Below are positions 35,267-44,813 of a stretch of 64,000 nt of DNA, piece after piece (position 1 is the first letter of the stretch; every line of letters starts with the position of its first letter). The notes under the pieces were generated by a model, which saw only the letters and a list, made by a program, of their open reading frames with translations, made no database searches and was not told the origin of the DNA. Origin of the DNA: Bacillota bacterium (lineage in GTDB: Bacteria > Bacillota > Clostridia > Peptostreptococcales > Anaerovoracaceae). Location: assembly GCA_017522185.1 (NCBI GenBank), contig JAFWZZ010000013.1, forward strand, positions 1 through 64,000, read 5' to 3'. The position numbers were made by a program, and so were the translations under genes.

Positions 35267-35622
35267 CGCAACCATAAGATGGTATTTTAAATTTCTACTG
35301 CGTTCAAATAAAAAAACGCAACCATATCGCTAAAATACAGCTTTGTACTGCGCCAGCAGCAGGGGGATTCATTTTAAGACAGGAATTATCGTCTGCTTAT
35401 AAGGATTTGATCCTGATTTGATGCAATATAACGTCTTTTTTAAGGTGAAATCCCATACACTACAAGCCGAAACAGGGTAATTTACAAATCAAATAGCCCC
35501 CACAAGTGAATATTACACTGCAGATTCTCTTGTCGCGCAGTACAATCATTCGAAATGTCCGTCATGGTTGCGTTATTTTTTCTCCGCGCAGTATGATTAC
35601 GAAGAAAGGTACTATGGTTGCG
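35267..35622. repeat. Large concentric foldback element (about 356 bases)
   Basis: Four stems nest in order: CGCAACCATA 35267-35276 with TATGGTTGCG 35613-35622; TACTGCG 35296-35302 with CGCAGTA 35587-35593; AAAAAACGCAACCAT 35311-35325 with 35564-35580; TTGTACTGCGC 35343-35353 with GCGCAGTACAA 35535-35545. The interior has a G5/C5 pair and GATTTGAT/ATCAAAT. No open frame. It could be a mobile palindrome or a large structured RNA. Confidence 0.65.
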
Positions 35623-35636
35623 TATTGGTGGCTGTA

Positions 35637-35735
35637 AAAAAACGGCATATTGCTGTGAGAGACTTTTCGCCTGGGTGTTTGTCTCGAACAGCAATATGCC
35701 GTTTTTCTAATTTACAAACAGACAAATCCCAATTT
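35637..35735. repeat. Palindromic element P1, compact (unfilled) copy
   Basis: Same family as 14205, in the opposite orientation. AAACGGCATATTGCTGT and ACAGCAATATGCCGTTT flank a short loop that contains TTTTCGCCTGGGTGTTT, with the tail CTAATTTACAAACAGACAAATCCCAA. It lacks the inner palindrome that copies A and C carry at this loop, so it looks like the empty site. Confidence 0.75.
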
Positions 35736-35759
35736 CATAATGCAATACATACTTTTCTA

Positions 35760-35789
35760 TTGCTACAACTACGGTTTCAATGCTATACT
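35760..35789 (+). promoter_or_regulatory. mtnA operon promoter
   Basis: TTGCTA (35760-35765), 18 bases, TATACT (35784-35789) with a TG extension at 35781-35782. Confidence 0.65.
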
Positions 35790-35813
35790 ATTAAGTTGGA
35801 GAGGTGACTTTAT

Positions 35814-36908
35814 ATGAAGATTTTTGATATTGCACCGGTGAAGTATCTGGACGGAAAAATGCTGATTCTGGACCAGACCAGACTGCCGGGAGAAGAAATA
35901 TATATTGAAATGGAAACCAAGGAAGACGTTTGGGATGCCATCTATAAGCTGCAAGTCAGAGGCGCGCCGGCCATCGGTGTGGCTGCGGCTTACGGCCTGT
36001 ACGTGGCGGTTCGTGACCTGCCGGAAGACAACCTGTTTGCGTTCGGCAAGGCCCTTCACGAGGCGGCGGATTACCTGGTTGGGGCAAGACCGACGGCGGT
36101 CAACCTGGCATGGGCGCTGAAGCGTATGACGGATAAGTACGACGGCCTGGAGCTGACAGACCTATTAGCCGGTGCTGACATCAGCAACCCGAACCCGGTG
36201 AAAGCGGCCAAGGACATCCTGTTTGCAGAAGCGGAAGCCATCCGCATCGAGGATGAAGAAGCCTGCAGAGCCATGGGTGAACACGGGCTGACCCTGTTAG
36301 AACCCGGCATGGGCATCCTGACTCACTGCAATGCGGGTACCATCGCAACGGCGAAATATGGCACCTGCCTGGCACCGATTTATCTGGGTCATGAGAAGGG
36401 CTATGACTTCAAGGTCTTCGCCGATGAAACCAGACCGCTGCTGCAGGGCGCGAGACTGACTTCCTGGGAATTACATAAGTCTGGTATCGATGTGACATTG
36501 ATCTGTGACAACATGGCATCCATCGTCATGAGAAACGGCTGGATTCAGGCTGTTGTCACCGGCTGTGACCGCATGGCTGCCAACGGAGACGGCGCCAACA
36601 AGATTGGTACATCCGGTGTTGCCATCCTGGCAAAGGAATACGGCATTCCGTTCTATATGTACGTACCGACGTCCACTATCGACCTGGATACGCCAACCGG
36701 CGCGGAAATCAAAATCGAGGAACGTGATGGAGAAGAAATCTACAAGATGTGGTACGAAAAACCGATGGCACCGGAAGGCGTGAAGACATACAACCCGGCC
36801 TTCGACGTGACACCGGCAGAATACATCACCGCAGTGGTGACAGAAAAGGGCATCGTCAGACCGCCGTATAAGGAGAACCTGGCGAAGCTTTTTGAAGGAG
36901 ATAAATAA
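35814..36908 (+). CDS. mtnA: S-methyl-5-thioribose-1-phosphate isomerase
   Basis: 364 aa. KLQVRGAPAIGVAAAYG, the catalytic Cys in THCNAGTIATAKYG, and the Asp in GCDRMAANGDGANKIGT are the MtnA signature, separating it from eIF2B subunits. It converts methylthioribose-1-phosphate to the ribulose form in methionine salvage. No other mtn genes are adjacent. First gene of a long operon; its stop overlaps the DMT start by one base. Confidence 0.94.
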   Translation: MKIFDIAPVKYLDGKMLILDQTRLPGEEIYIEMETKEDVWDAIYKLQVRGAPAIGVAAAYGLYVAVRDLPEDNLFAFGKALHEAADYLVGARPTAVNLAWALKRMTDKYDGLELTDLLAGADISNPNPVKAAKDILFAEAEAIRIEDEEACRAMGEHGLTLLEPGMGILTHCNAGTIATAKYGTCLAPIYLGHEKGYDFKVFADETRPLLQGARLTSWELHKSGIDVTLICDNMASIVMRNGWIQAVVTGCDRMAANGDGANKIGTSGVAILAKEYGIPFYMYVPTSTIDLDTPTGAEIKIEERDGEEIYKMWYEKPMAPEGVKTYNPAFDVTPAEYITAVVTEKGIVRPPYKENLAKLFEGDK

Positions 36909-37813
36909 TGGAAACACAAAAGAAAAGTTTTATAGAGAAATACGTAAAAATCATTGTGGTCCTGGCGGTGGTGGCAGGTTCTTCTTCCGGTATCTTCGGA
37001 AGCCTGATTGAAGCACCGTCCATGGCCATCGGTTTTTGGCGTCTTACCATGGGTCTGCCTTTCTTCGCCATTCCTGTACTGGCAAAGAAGAGAGACACCC
37101 TGAAGGCAATTTCCAGGAAGGATCTGCTTTGGACTTTCGGCGCAGGGGCATGTCTGTTTGCACATTTCTTCACTTGGTTCAATGCGGTGAAGATGACAAA
37201 CATTGCCAGCGCAGTGGTGCTTGCAGCACTCCATCCGCTGGTTGTTCTGGTTATTACTGTTTTTGTCCTGAAGAAGAAAGTCGGCATGAGACCGGTAATG
37301 GGTATCATTCTGGCACTGCTGGGCGGCGTGATGATTGCGGGACTGGATTACCAGCAGCTGTCCACAGGTAACTTTGCGGGAGACATCATGGCTTTCCTGG
37401 CAGGCCTGTTTATGGGGCTGTACTTCGCAATCGGTAACGAAGTGAGAAAGAATGTACCGGGACAGACCTATGTGTTCCTGGTGTTCTTTGCATGCTGGAT
37501 CTGTTTTGCCATCGGCATGATTGCGACGGGAACACCGGCGCTGGGCTACAGCACAAGTGATTATCTGTATCTCATCGGACTGACGCTGGTTTGCCAGATT
37601 GGCGCACACGCGGTATTTAATCTGTGCTTCGGCCACGTAGATTCCCTCTACGTTTCCACCTGGGAGTCCGGAGAATCCGTATTTGCTATCATTCTGGGCA
37701 TAATCTTCCTGGGTCAGTTCCCGGATTCCGGAGAAATCATCGGCTGTGCCATCGTAGTTATCGGCCTGTTGTATTACAACTATTACACCGGCCTTGCAGA
37801 AAAGGAGAAATAA
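36908..37813 (+). CDS. DMT-superfamily (EamA) transporter
   Basis: 301 aa, 10 TM segments in two EamA repeats (FWRLTMGLPFFAIPVL, and later WESGESVFAIILGIIFLGQFP). Exports or imports a small metabolite, unknown. AAGGAG 8 bases before the ATG. Coupling to mtnA hints at a methylthioribose- or methionine-related substrate, but that is only inference. Confidence 0.85.
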   Translation: METQKKSFIEKYVKIIVVLAVVAGSSSGIFGSLIEAPSMAIGFWRLTMGLPFFAIPVLAKKRDTLKAISRKDLLWTFGAGACLFAHFFTWFNAVKMTNIASAVVLAALHPLVVLVITVFVLKKKVGMRPVMGIILALLGGVMIAGLDYQQLSTGNFAGDIMAFLAGLFMGLYFAIGNEVRKNVPGQTYVFLVFFACWICFAIGMIATGTPALGYSTSDYLYLIGLTLVCQIGAHAVFNLCFGHVDSLYVSTWESGESVFAIILGIIFLGQFPDSGEIIGCAIVVIGLLYYNYYTGLAEKEK

Positions 37814-37816
37814 TTT

Positions 37817-38593
37817 ATGAGCTACAAAGTCAGTCTGCAGGCTTTTGAGGGTCCTTTCGATCTGCTGGTCTATCTGATTGAAAATGCCCAGATGAACATC
37901 TTTGATCTCCGTATTTCGGAAATCACGGAGCAGTATCTGGAATATATTGAAGAGATGAAGGCTATGGATATCGCCGTGACCATGGAGTTCATGGTGCTGG
38001 CAGCCACTTTGATCGACATCAAATCCCGTATGATTCTGCCGAGAACGACCATCGAGGGAGAAGTGATGTTGGAGGAAGACCCAAGAAGCGAACTGGTAGA
38101 ACGATTAATGGAATACAAGAAGTACAAGAAGGGCGCGGAAATCCTTCAGTCCAGAGAAGAGGCGATGCAGGGCGTCTACGAGAAGCCGCAGGAAGATATC
38201 TCTGAATATCTGGATGCACCGGATGAATACCTGAGCCTGGACATCAAAAAGTTTGCGAGTGCTTTTGACCTGTTCCTCAGAAAGAAGAAGAGGGAAGAGG
38301 AAGTCCGTTCCCACTATACGAGAATCGAAAGGGAAAAGGCAACCCAGGAGTCCCGCATGATCTTGATCAAGGAACGTTTCCTGAGTGCTTTTAAGAGCGG
38401 TATCAGGAAGCTGAGTCTGAAGGCTTTGATCCCTGACAAGAAGGACCGCTATGATGTCGTTGTTACCTTTGTATCCGTATTGCAGATGATGAGAGACCGT
38501 TATCTGGACGCGGAACAGAAGAGCACCTACGGAGAAATTACCATTATTCCAGGTGCGCGTGATTTAGAGGAGAAAACAGAAAGTGAACAGTAA
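37817..38593 (+). CDS. scpA: Segregation and condensation protein A
   Basis: 258 aa kleisin. FEGPFDLLVYLIENAQMNIFDLRISEITEQYLEYI is the ScpA N-terminal helical bundle that binds the SMC neck. The C-terminal winged helix follows (ERFLSAF...). It bridges the SMC dimer in chromosome condensation. It overlaps scpB by 11 bases. Confidence 0.93.
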   Translation: MSYKVSLQAFEGPFDLLVYLIENAQMNIFDLRISEITEQYLEYIEEMKAMDIAVTMEFMVLAATLIDIKSRMILPRTTIEGEVMLEEDPRSELVERLMEYKKYKKGAEILQSREEAMQGVYEKPQEDISEYLDAPDEYLSLDIKKFASAFDLFLRKKKREEEVRSHYTRIEREKATQESRMILIKERFLSAFKSGIRKLSLKALIPDKKDRYDVVVTFVSVLQMMRDRYLDAEQKSTYGEITIIPGARDLEEKTESEQ

Positions 38594-39194
38594 GAAAACA
38601 ATCAAGTCTGCCCTGGAATCCATGATGTTCGTTTGGGGACAGCCGCTGGATGTGAAGACCTGCGCAGACATTCTGAATATTAGTAAGGAAGATACGTTGC
38701 AGTACTTCTTAGAACTGCAGGAAGAATATGAACAGGAAGGCAGAGGCATCGTCATCCGTCAGGTGAACAAAGCCTTTCAGTTTGTGACCCGCGCAGAAAA
38801 CGCGGAGTTTATCGAAAGATTATGTACGCCGGTGAAGGTGAAGAGACTGTCCCAGTCCGCGCTGGAAGTGCTGGCGATTATCGCATATAAACAGCCTGTA
38901 ACAAAGGGCGAAATCGATGCCATTCGTGGCGTCAAGTGTGACCGTGTCATCGACGGACTGATGAAGAAGGATCTGGTTATGGTCAAAGGCAGATCCGAAG
39001 GCATCGGCAGACCGCTGCTGTATGGAACCACAGACGCCTTCCTGAAGAACTTTGGATTTACCAGTCTGAAAGAACTGCCGGAAATCGAGGACATCGAAGG
39101 TCTGGTGGGCGATGCGGAAGCATTTGATGAAGAAGACAATCACATGGAACAAATATCAATAGAAGAGGTGGAATATGGAAAGAGAGATGCTTAA
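38583..39194 (+). CDS. scpB: Segregation and condensation protein B (GTG start)
   Basis: 203 aa. The tandem winged helices are seen in SALESMMFVWGQPLDVKTCADIL and the conserved LSQSALEVLAIIAYKQPVTKGEIDAIRGV. GTG 38583 follows a GAGGAG site inside the end of scpA. Partner of ScpA/SMC. Confidence 0.93.
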   Translation: MNSKKTIKSALESMMFVWGQPLDVKTCADILNISKEDTLQYFLELQEEYEQEGRGIVIRQVNKAFQFVTRAENAEFIERLCTPVKVKRLSQSALEVLAIIAYKQPVTKGEIDAIRGVKCDRVIDGLMKKDLVMVKGRSEGIGRPLLYGTTDAFLKNFGFTSLKELPEIEDIEGLVGDAEAFDEEDNHMEQISIEEVEYGKRDA

Positions 39195-39819
39195 CTGCCC
39201 GAACTGTGATACAGAAATCGGATTTAAACCTATCGAGTTTGTAGACGTATCTACAGACCCGGATTACAAAGAGAAGATTATGACAGGCCAGTTCTTCCTG
39301 GTGAAGTGCCCGGAATGCGGCGCAGAAATCATGGTGGAATACCCTGTGATGTACATGGATCCTGATAAGAAGCTGAACGTTTATATGTCACCGGATCACG
39401 AAGGCGACCTGTTAGAACAGCTGAACAGCCTGGATGTTCCGGAAGGGGACATCGATGCGGAAGCCATTTACAGACTGGTAAACAGCCCGACAGAGCTGTT
39501 AGAAAAGATTCTGCTGGCAGACGGCGGCCGTGACGACAGAATTATGGAATTATACAAGGCCTTAATCGTGGAAACCATCCGCGAGGACTTTCCACAGGTA
39601 CAGCCACAGGATCTGCTGTACTACGTGGACGGCGAAGAAGAGTATTTTATCGTCTGGGACTACGAAAACGAAGACGGCGAACAGCTGACCATTGAAGTGG
39701 ACGAAGAGCTGTATCAGCAGCTGAGAGAAGACCATATCGAAGCCCTGGGCATCCCTGCTAACAAGTATGCAGAAGTCGATGCCGTATGGCTGATGGACCG
39801 CATCGAAGTTGAGGCGTAA
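39175..39819 (+). CDS. CpXC-domain zinc protein
   Basis: 214 aa. N-terminal Cys pairs CPNCDTEIGF and CPECGAEIMVEYP define the CpXC domain, probably holding zinc. The rest is acidic alpha/beta sequence. Function unknown. It overlaps scpB by 20 bases; ATG 39187 is an alternative start. Confidence 0.8.
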   Translation: MEREMLNCPNCDTEIGFKPIEFVDVSTDPDYKEKIMTGQFFLVKCPECGAEIMVEYPVMYMDPDKKLNVYMSPDHEGDLLEQLNSLDVPEGDIDAEAIYRLVNSPTELLEKILLADGGRDDRIMELYKALIVETIREDFPQVQPQDLLYYVDGEEEYFIVWDYENEDGEQLTIEVDEELYQQLREDHIEALGIPANKYAEVDAVWLMDRIEVEA

Positions 39820-39831
39820 GAAGAACACGAG

Positions 39832-40644
39832 ATGAAAAACTATCATTTACATCAAAATGGAAACTGCCAGTACGTGACCTTCCCACAGATGGAAGGATAC
39901 CGGTCACTGAAGCACCTGTTTACGACCCGCCTGGGCGGCGTCAGCGAAGGGTGCTGCAGCAGCTGGAACTTCGGGGCGAAGTCTCTGGACAAAGATGAGA
40001 ATATCATCCGCAACTACGAAATCCTGGCAGACGTGCTTGGTATCGGCACGGACCAGATGGTCACCTCTGCCCAGACCCACACTACCAACATCCGCGTGGT
40101 GACGGTGGAAGACGGGGGAACCGGAATCCTGCCAAACCCATCCTTTCAGGATGTGGACGGCCTGGTAACCGATGAGAAGAACCTTGCCATCATTACCGGT
40201 CATGCCGACTGCAATCCGGTCTATTTCTACGATCCGGAGAAGCAGGTCATCGGCCTTGCCCATTCCGGATGGAAGGGCACGCTGGGCGGCATTTCTGAGA
40301 AGATGGTGGCTTTGATGAGGGAGCGTTATGGATGCCGGCCTGCAGATATTCTGGCAGGCATGGGACCGGCCTTGTGCCAGGACTGTTTCGAGGTGGACCG
40401 CGACGTGGCCGATATGTTCTTCGGCCGCAACGAAGCTTACCGGCAGTTTGCCTATGAGAAGGGCATCAAAACCTATATCGACCTGAAGCAAATCATCCGT
40501 TATGATTTGACAGCGGCCGGCCTTGCGGACGACCATATCTTTGATATGGGACTTTGCACCAAGGAGAACATGGACCTGTTTTTCTCTCACCGTGGACAGC
40601 AGGGCAAGAGAGGCATCATGGCGGCGGTCATGATGCTGGTGTAA
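39832..40644 (+). CDS. pgeF: Peptidoglycan editing factor PgeF (multicopper-oxidase/laccase domain)
   Basis: 270 aa. Family landmarks are LFTTRLGGVSEGCC, TGHADCNPVYFYDPEK (zinc Cys) and AHSGWKGTLGG (His). The YfiH/PgeF family is implicated in correcting wrong muropeptides and has purine nucleoside phosphorylase-like homologues. Located between CpXC and shikimate kinase genes in the mtnA operon. Confidence 0.88.
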   Translation: MKNYHLHQNGNCQYVTFPQMEGYRSLKHLFTTRLGGVSEGCCSSWNFGAKSLDKDENIIRNYEILADVLGIGTDQMVTSAQTHTTNIRVVTVEDGGTGILPNPSFQDVDGLVTDEKNLAIITGHADCNPVYFYDPEKQVIGLAHSGWKGTLGGISEKMVALMRERYGCRPADILAGMGPALCQDCFEVDRDVADMFFGRNEAYRQFAYEKGIKTYIDLKQIIRYDLTAAGLADDHIFDMGLCTKENMDLFFSHRGQQGKRGIMAAVMMLV

Positions 40645-40668
40645 GCTGATGTTAAGAAGGAGAAGGCG

Positions 40669-41166
40669 ATGGAAAATATCATATTAACAGGTATGCCGTC
40701 CTGCGGCAAAAGTACCGTCGGCGTGGTGCTGGCAAAGACCATGAACAAAGGCTTTGTGGATACGGACATCCTGATTCAGCAGAGAGAAGGATGCACCCTG
40801 CAGGAGATCATCGACGAAAAGGGCAACGACTATTTCCACAAGACCGAGGAGCAGGTGCTGCTGGACTTTGATGGGAAGGATTATGTGGTTGCCACCGGCG
40901 GCAGCGCCATTTACTTTGATCGTGCCATGGCACATTTTAAGGAGAACGGCAAGATTGTATATCTGAAGGTATCTCTGGACACCGTTCTGACGAGACTGAA
41001 CAATATCAAGACCAGAGGGGTAACCCTGGAAAAGGGACAGACCCTGGGAGATTTATATAACCAGCGCATCCCGCTTTATGAGAAACACGCGGACATCGTC
41101 ATCGAGGCTGATGGACTGACCGTGGAAGAAGTAGTGGAGCGCATCGTGGAAGCGGCCGGCTGTTAA
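40669..41166 (+). CDS. aroK: Shikimate kinase
   Basis: 165 aa. P-loop GMPSCGKST, substrate Asp in DTDILIQ, and the lid region KTRGVTLEKG. The usual GGG shikimate loop is GGSAIY here. Phosphorylates shikimate in the aromatic pathway. Stand-alone, with no other aro genes beside it. AAGGAG precedes the ATG. Confidence 0.85.
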   Translation: MENIILTGMPSCGKSTVGVVLAKTMNKGFVDTDILIQQREGCTLQEIIDEKGNDYFHKTEEQVLLDFDGKDYVVATGGSAIYFDRAMAHFKENGKIVYLKVSLDTVLTRLNNIKTRGVTLEKGQTLGDLYNQRIPLYEKHADIVIEADGLTVEEVVERIVEAAGC

Positions 41167-41200
41167 GATGCGGGACGCAGAAGAGAGAAGGAGAAGAACA

Positions 41201-42787
41201 TTGATTAATGTAACAAACGTAAGCATGAACTTTAGCGGACAGCCTTTGTTCAAAGACGTAGACCTGAAGTTTACGTCCGGCAACTGCTACGGCATCATCG
41301 GTGCCAACGGCGCGGGCAAGTCCACATTCTTAAGAATCCTGTCCGGCGATTTAGAGCCGACAACAGGCAGCGTATCCATCAAGCCGGGCGTGAGAATGTC
41401 CGTGCTGAAGCAGGACCACTTCGCCTATGATGAGTATACGGTTCTGGACACCGTTATCATGGGTAACGCCAGACTGTACGAAGTGATGAAGGAAAAAGAC
41501 GCCATTTACATGAAGGAAGACTTCAGTGACGAAGACGGCATTCGTGCGGCAGAACTGGAAGCGGAATTCGCGGAAATGGACGGCTGGGAAGCTGAATCTG
41601 ACGTTAGCAGACTGATCCAGGGCCTGGGCCTTTCTGCGGATATCCTGTGGAGCCAGATGGATTCCCTGACCGGTAAGGAAAAGGTAAAGGTGCTGCTGGC
41701 ACAGGCGCTGTTCGGTAAACCAGGCATCATCCTGCTGGACGAACCGACCAACCACCTGGACGTAAAGGCCATCGAATGGTTGGAAGATTTCCTGATGGAC
41801 TACGAAGGTACCGTACTGGTCGTATCCCACGACAGACACTTCCTGAACACAGTATGTACAAACATGGTCGACGTAGACTACGGTAAAATCAAGATGTACG
41901 TGGGTAACTACGAATTCTGGTACGAATCCTCCCAGCTGGTGCAGAAGATGATCCGCGACCAGAACAAGAAGAACGCAGACAAGATCAAGGAACTGCAGGC
42001 CTTCATCCAGCGATTCTCTGCAAATAAGTCCAAGTCCAAGCAGGCGACTTCCAGACGTAAGCTGTTAGACAAGCTGACTGTAGAAGAAATGCCGGCTTCC
42101 TCCAGACGTTATCCGTTCGTCGGCTTCAACATGGACCGCGAACCGGGCAAGGACATCCTGATCGTAGAAGGCATCTCCAAAACCATCGACGGCGTGAAGG
42201 TCCTGGACAACGTATCCTTCCGTGTCAACAAAGACGACAAAATCGCTTTCGTCGGCGAAAATGAAATCGCAAACACCACCCTGTTCAAAATCATCATGGG
42301 TGAAATGGAACCGGACGAAGGTTCCTACAAATGGGGCGTAACCATCACCACATCCTACTTCCCAATGGACAACTCCGCATACTTCAACGGATGCACCATG
42401 AACTTAGTAGAGTGGCTGAGCCAGTACACCAACGAAACCACAGAATCTTTCATGAGAGGCTTCCTGGGCAGAATGCTGTTCTCCGGCGACGACGTGTATA
42501 AGGAAGTACAGGTCTTATCCGGCGGCGAAAAGGTAAGATGTATGCTGTCCAGAATGATGCTGTTCGGATCCAACGCACTGGTATTAGACCAGCCGACCAA
42601 CCATCTTGACCTGGAATCCATTACTGCAGTGAACCAGGGTCTGACCAACTTCAAGGGCAACGTATTATTCGCTTCCCACGACCACGAGTTCATTCAGACC
42701 ATCGCAAACAGAATCATGGAATTCAGACCAGACGGTACACTGATCGATAAGCTGTGCACTTACGATGAATATATTGGTGAAGCATAA
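41201..42787 (+). CDS. ABC-F family ATPase with degenerate second site (TTG start)
   Basis: 528 aa, soluble, two ABC domains. TTG 41201 gives the usual INVTNVSM start and has AAGGAG 7 bases upstream; an ATG at 41168 adds 11 odd residues. Domain 1 is intact: GANGAGKST and LLDEPTNHLD. Domain 2 reads GENEIANTT, where Lys is expected and Asn358 is found, and VLDQPTNHLD, with Gln464 in place of the catalytic Glu. The interdomain linker is charged (KSKSKQATSRRK). The family binds the ribosomal E site as a translation factor or antibiotic-protection protein. Confidence 0.88.
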   Translation: MINVTNVSMNFSGQPLFKDVDLKFTSGNCYGIIGANGAGKSTFLRILSGDLEPTTGSVSIKPGVRMSVLKQDHFAYDEYTVLDTVIMGNARLYEVMKEKDAIYMKEDFSDEDGIRAAELEAEFAEMDGWEAESDVSRLIQGLGLSADILWSQMDSLTGKEKVKVLLAQALFGKPGIILLDEPTNHLDVKAIEWLEDFLMDYEGTVLVVSHDRHFLNTVCTNMVDVDYGKIKMYVGNYEFWYESSQLVQKMIRDQNKKNADKIKELQAFIQRFSANKSKSKQATSRRKLLDKLTVEEMPASSRRYPFVGFNMDREPGKDILIVEGISKTIDGVKVLDNVSFRVNKDDKIAFVGENEIANTTLFKIIMGEMEPDEGSYKWGVTITTSYFPMDNSAYFNGCTMNLVEWLSQYTNETTESFMRGFLGRMLFSGDDVYKEVQVLSGGEKVRCMLSRMMLFGSNALVLDQPTNHLDLESITAVNQGLTNFKGNVLFASHDHEFIQTIANRIMEFRPDGTLIDKLCTYDEYIGEA

Positions 42788-42970
42788 AATCGGCATATTA
42801 CTGTTCGAGACAAACACTCGGGCGAAACAATCATAGACAACGTACTCAGAGGGTTTGGGGAGTTTGATAAAGTCGATATCAAACTCCATCCAAACCCTTT
42901 CTTCGTATCCTTGTATGATTGTCCTTCGCCTTCGCGAAAAGTCTCTCACAGCAATATGCTGCTTTTTATT
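42786..42970. repeat. Palindromic element P1, filled copy C
   Basis: The arms AAAATCGGCATATTACTG and CAGCAATATGCTGCTTTTT enclose the same inner palindrome as copy A (AGGGTTTGG...CCAAACCCT), inserted at the same GGCGAA/GCGAAAAGTC point. It starts at the ABC-F stop codon, so it may also end that transcript. Confidence 0.78.
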
Positions 42971-43084
42971 CCTCCGACAGACTTTTCTTGCAGTATAAAT
43001 TTATAAAGGATACTTTGATTTTTATTGACGGGATTTGCTTAAAAGATGCGATAAAACTTATCGAGTGCAGTTTCATGAGGAGCT

Positions 43085-43206
43085 GATGCAATGATACAAG
43101 GAACGAAAAAGGACTTTGGTTGGAGTTGTGATACTGTTTTATCAAACTCCCCAAAGTCCTTGAGTTAGTTGTTTATAATTGTTTCATCTGCAAGCAGTCT
43201 CGAATA
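43085..43206. repeat. Diverged P1 copy in reverse orientation
   Basis: Read on the minus strand it runs CTATTCGAGAC...GAAACAATTATAAACAAC, then a hairpin AGGACTTTGGGGAG / CTCCAACCAAAGTCCT, then TTCCTTGTATCATTG. It matches copy A position by position but has a different, still complementary, stem. The stretch 42971-43084 between the two copies holds only A/T-rich sequence and a small CGATAA/TTATCG hairpin. Confidence 0.65.
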
Positions 43207-43215
43207 GCCTAAGCT

Positions 43216-44610
43216 TTAGTAGAACACAATAACCGGTGTGCCGCTGCTTACGTAGCTGAACAGCTGTGCTGCGCTGGCAGGAGGCATGTTGACACAGCCG
43301 TGGCTGCCGCCGCTGACATAGATGCTGCCGCCGAAGTCGGAACGCCAGTCTGCATCGTGGAGTCCGTAGTCGCCGTAGAACGGCATCCAGTAATCTACGT
43401 GGCTTTCGTAATAGGTTTTATCTTTTTTGTTGCCGCCCTTCAGGGTAACATCTGTCGCCATGTATACAATCTGGAATGCACCTGTTACAGTTCCGTGGTT
43501 TGTTTTCAAACAGCCGGACACGAATGGACAGGACATCATCTGCTGACCGTTCTGATAGTAGAACAGCTTCTGCATGGACAGGTCAACTTCTACATAAGTG
43601 GAACCGAAACCGTTGTTTTCCCATCCCATTCCTTTGCTGGAGTAGACAGGTTCGCGGGAAACGTTCTTCATGGCCTTTAGGTTCTTTGTCAGTTTTGCTC
43701 TTTCCTTGGACTGGTTGATCTTGTAACCGTAGGTGCCGCCGTAGACCATGACTTCGCCACGGGAAGTGGATTTGAAGAGACGGTCTGTATCCAGGGTATC
43801 CCGCTCATCTGCAAGCTTGGATACAAAGGCCTTTACCTTCTTTGGTCTTACCTTTACCTTGCCGCTTTCGTCCGCGTACATCATCTTGTCCATTTCTGCA
43901 GGGGTGATGGTGTAACTTTCGGAACCAAATTCGTATGTAATCTTATGGGCCAGATACTTCTTGCAGTAAGCCTGTCGGTCCAGCAGCTTCTGGCTGTCCT
44001 TGGTCAGCTTTGGCTGCTCATAGAAGTTTTCTTCCTTGTAATTCAGCTCCCACGTGTCTGCCGCAATCAGATCGGTAATTGTAGTCTTTACCAGTTTTTT
44101 GTCGATGTTGTTGCCGTAAACTTCCGGTACGATTTCCAGGTCGTGGTTGCTCATGTCTACGTAAGCGTCTTCTGTCTGTACTTCGTTTTCCTGTTCGTAA
44201 ATCGGAAGCGCGTCTACCTGCTCTTTAAAAGCATCTGTCAGCTGCGCAGGTTTCATAGGAATCGTCACATTTTCATATTTTTTGCAAAGGATAATGTAGA
44301 GCGGGAATTTATAGTTTCTCTCACGGAGTTCTTCCAGCTCACCGCCGATATCGTAGACGAACTTCATGTCTTTGATTACGGCCAGCGTTTCTCCATTTTC
44401 CTTTACGACGAAATCCTGCTGATTCCATTTCTTTGTCAAGGCCTTCTTCGCCATTTTCGTGGTCATGCCGGAACAGTCGATTCCGTTGATGACCGTGTTG
44501 TTTGGCAGGTAGGTCTTGCAATACATCTTGTAATCAATGTAAAGCCATCCGCCGGCAATCAGTGCGATGCCTAATACGATGGCAATGATAATTTTAGTTT
44601 TCTTATTCAT
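43216..44610 (-). CDS. L,D-transpeptidase (YkuD) with N-terminal binding domains
   Basis: 464 aa from ATG 44610 (a GTG at 44625 sits directly on the GGAG and is less likely). One N-terminal TM anchor (about residues 6-25), two PG-binding-4-like domains, then YkuD from about 330. The active site is SGGSHGCVNMPP with the catalytic Cys, and an upstream His in DYGLHDAD. It makes 3-3 cross-links or attaches proteins in the wall, outside the membrane. Confidence 0.9.
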   Translation of the reverse strand: MNKKTKIIIAIVLGIALIAGGWLYIDYKMYCKTYLPNNTVINGIDCSGMTTKMAKKALTKKWNQQDFVVKENGETLAVIKDMKFVYDIGGELEELRERNYKFPLYIILCKKYENVTIPMKPAQLTDAFKEQVDALPIYEQENEVQTEDAYVDMSNHDLEIVPEVYGNNIDKKLVKTTITDLIAADTWELNYKEENFYEQPKLTKDSQKLLDRQAYCKKYLAHKITYEFGSESYTITPAEMDKMMYADESGKVKVRPKKVKAFVSKLADERDTLDTDRLFKSTSRGEVMVYGGTYGYKINQSKERAKLTKNLKAMKNVSREPVYSSKGMGWENNGFGSTYVEVDLSMQKLFYYQNGQQMMSCPFVSGCLKTNHGTVTGAFQIVYMATDVTLKGGNKKDKTYYESHVDYWMPFYGDYGLHDADWRSDFGGSIYVSGGSHGCVNMPPASAAQLFSYVSSGTPVIVFY

Positions 44611-44813
44611 ACTCTTTTCGAACACTCCTTCAAGATACGATTATATAACAAGTTATGTGTGAAATAAAGCGATATTTTCCATATTTTGGCGAAAAAAGAA
44701 CAATTTTGTCGTGGTAACATTTTCCTCTTTGTTCCTTGTGTTTTCAACGGGTTTTCGATATAATGAAAGTAGCATTTTTTGCGCAAAATAAGTAAGAAAC
44801 AGAGGTATTTTTG

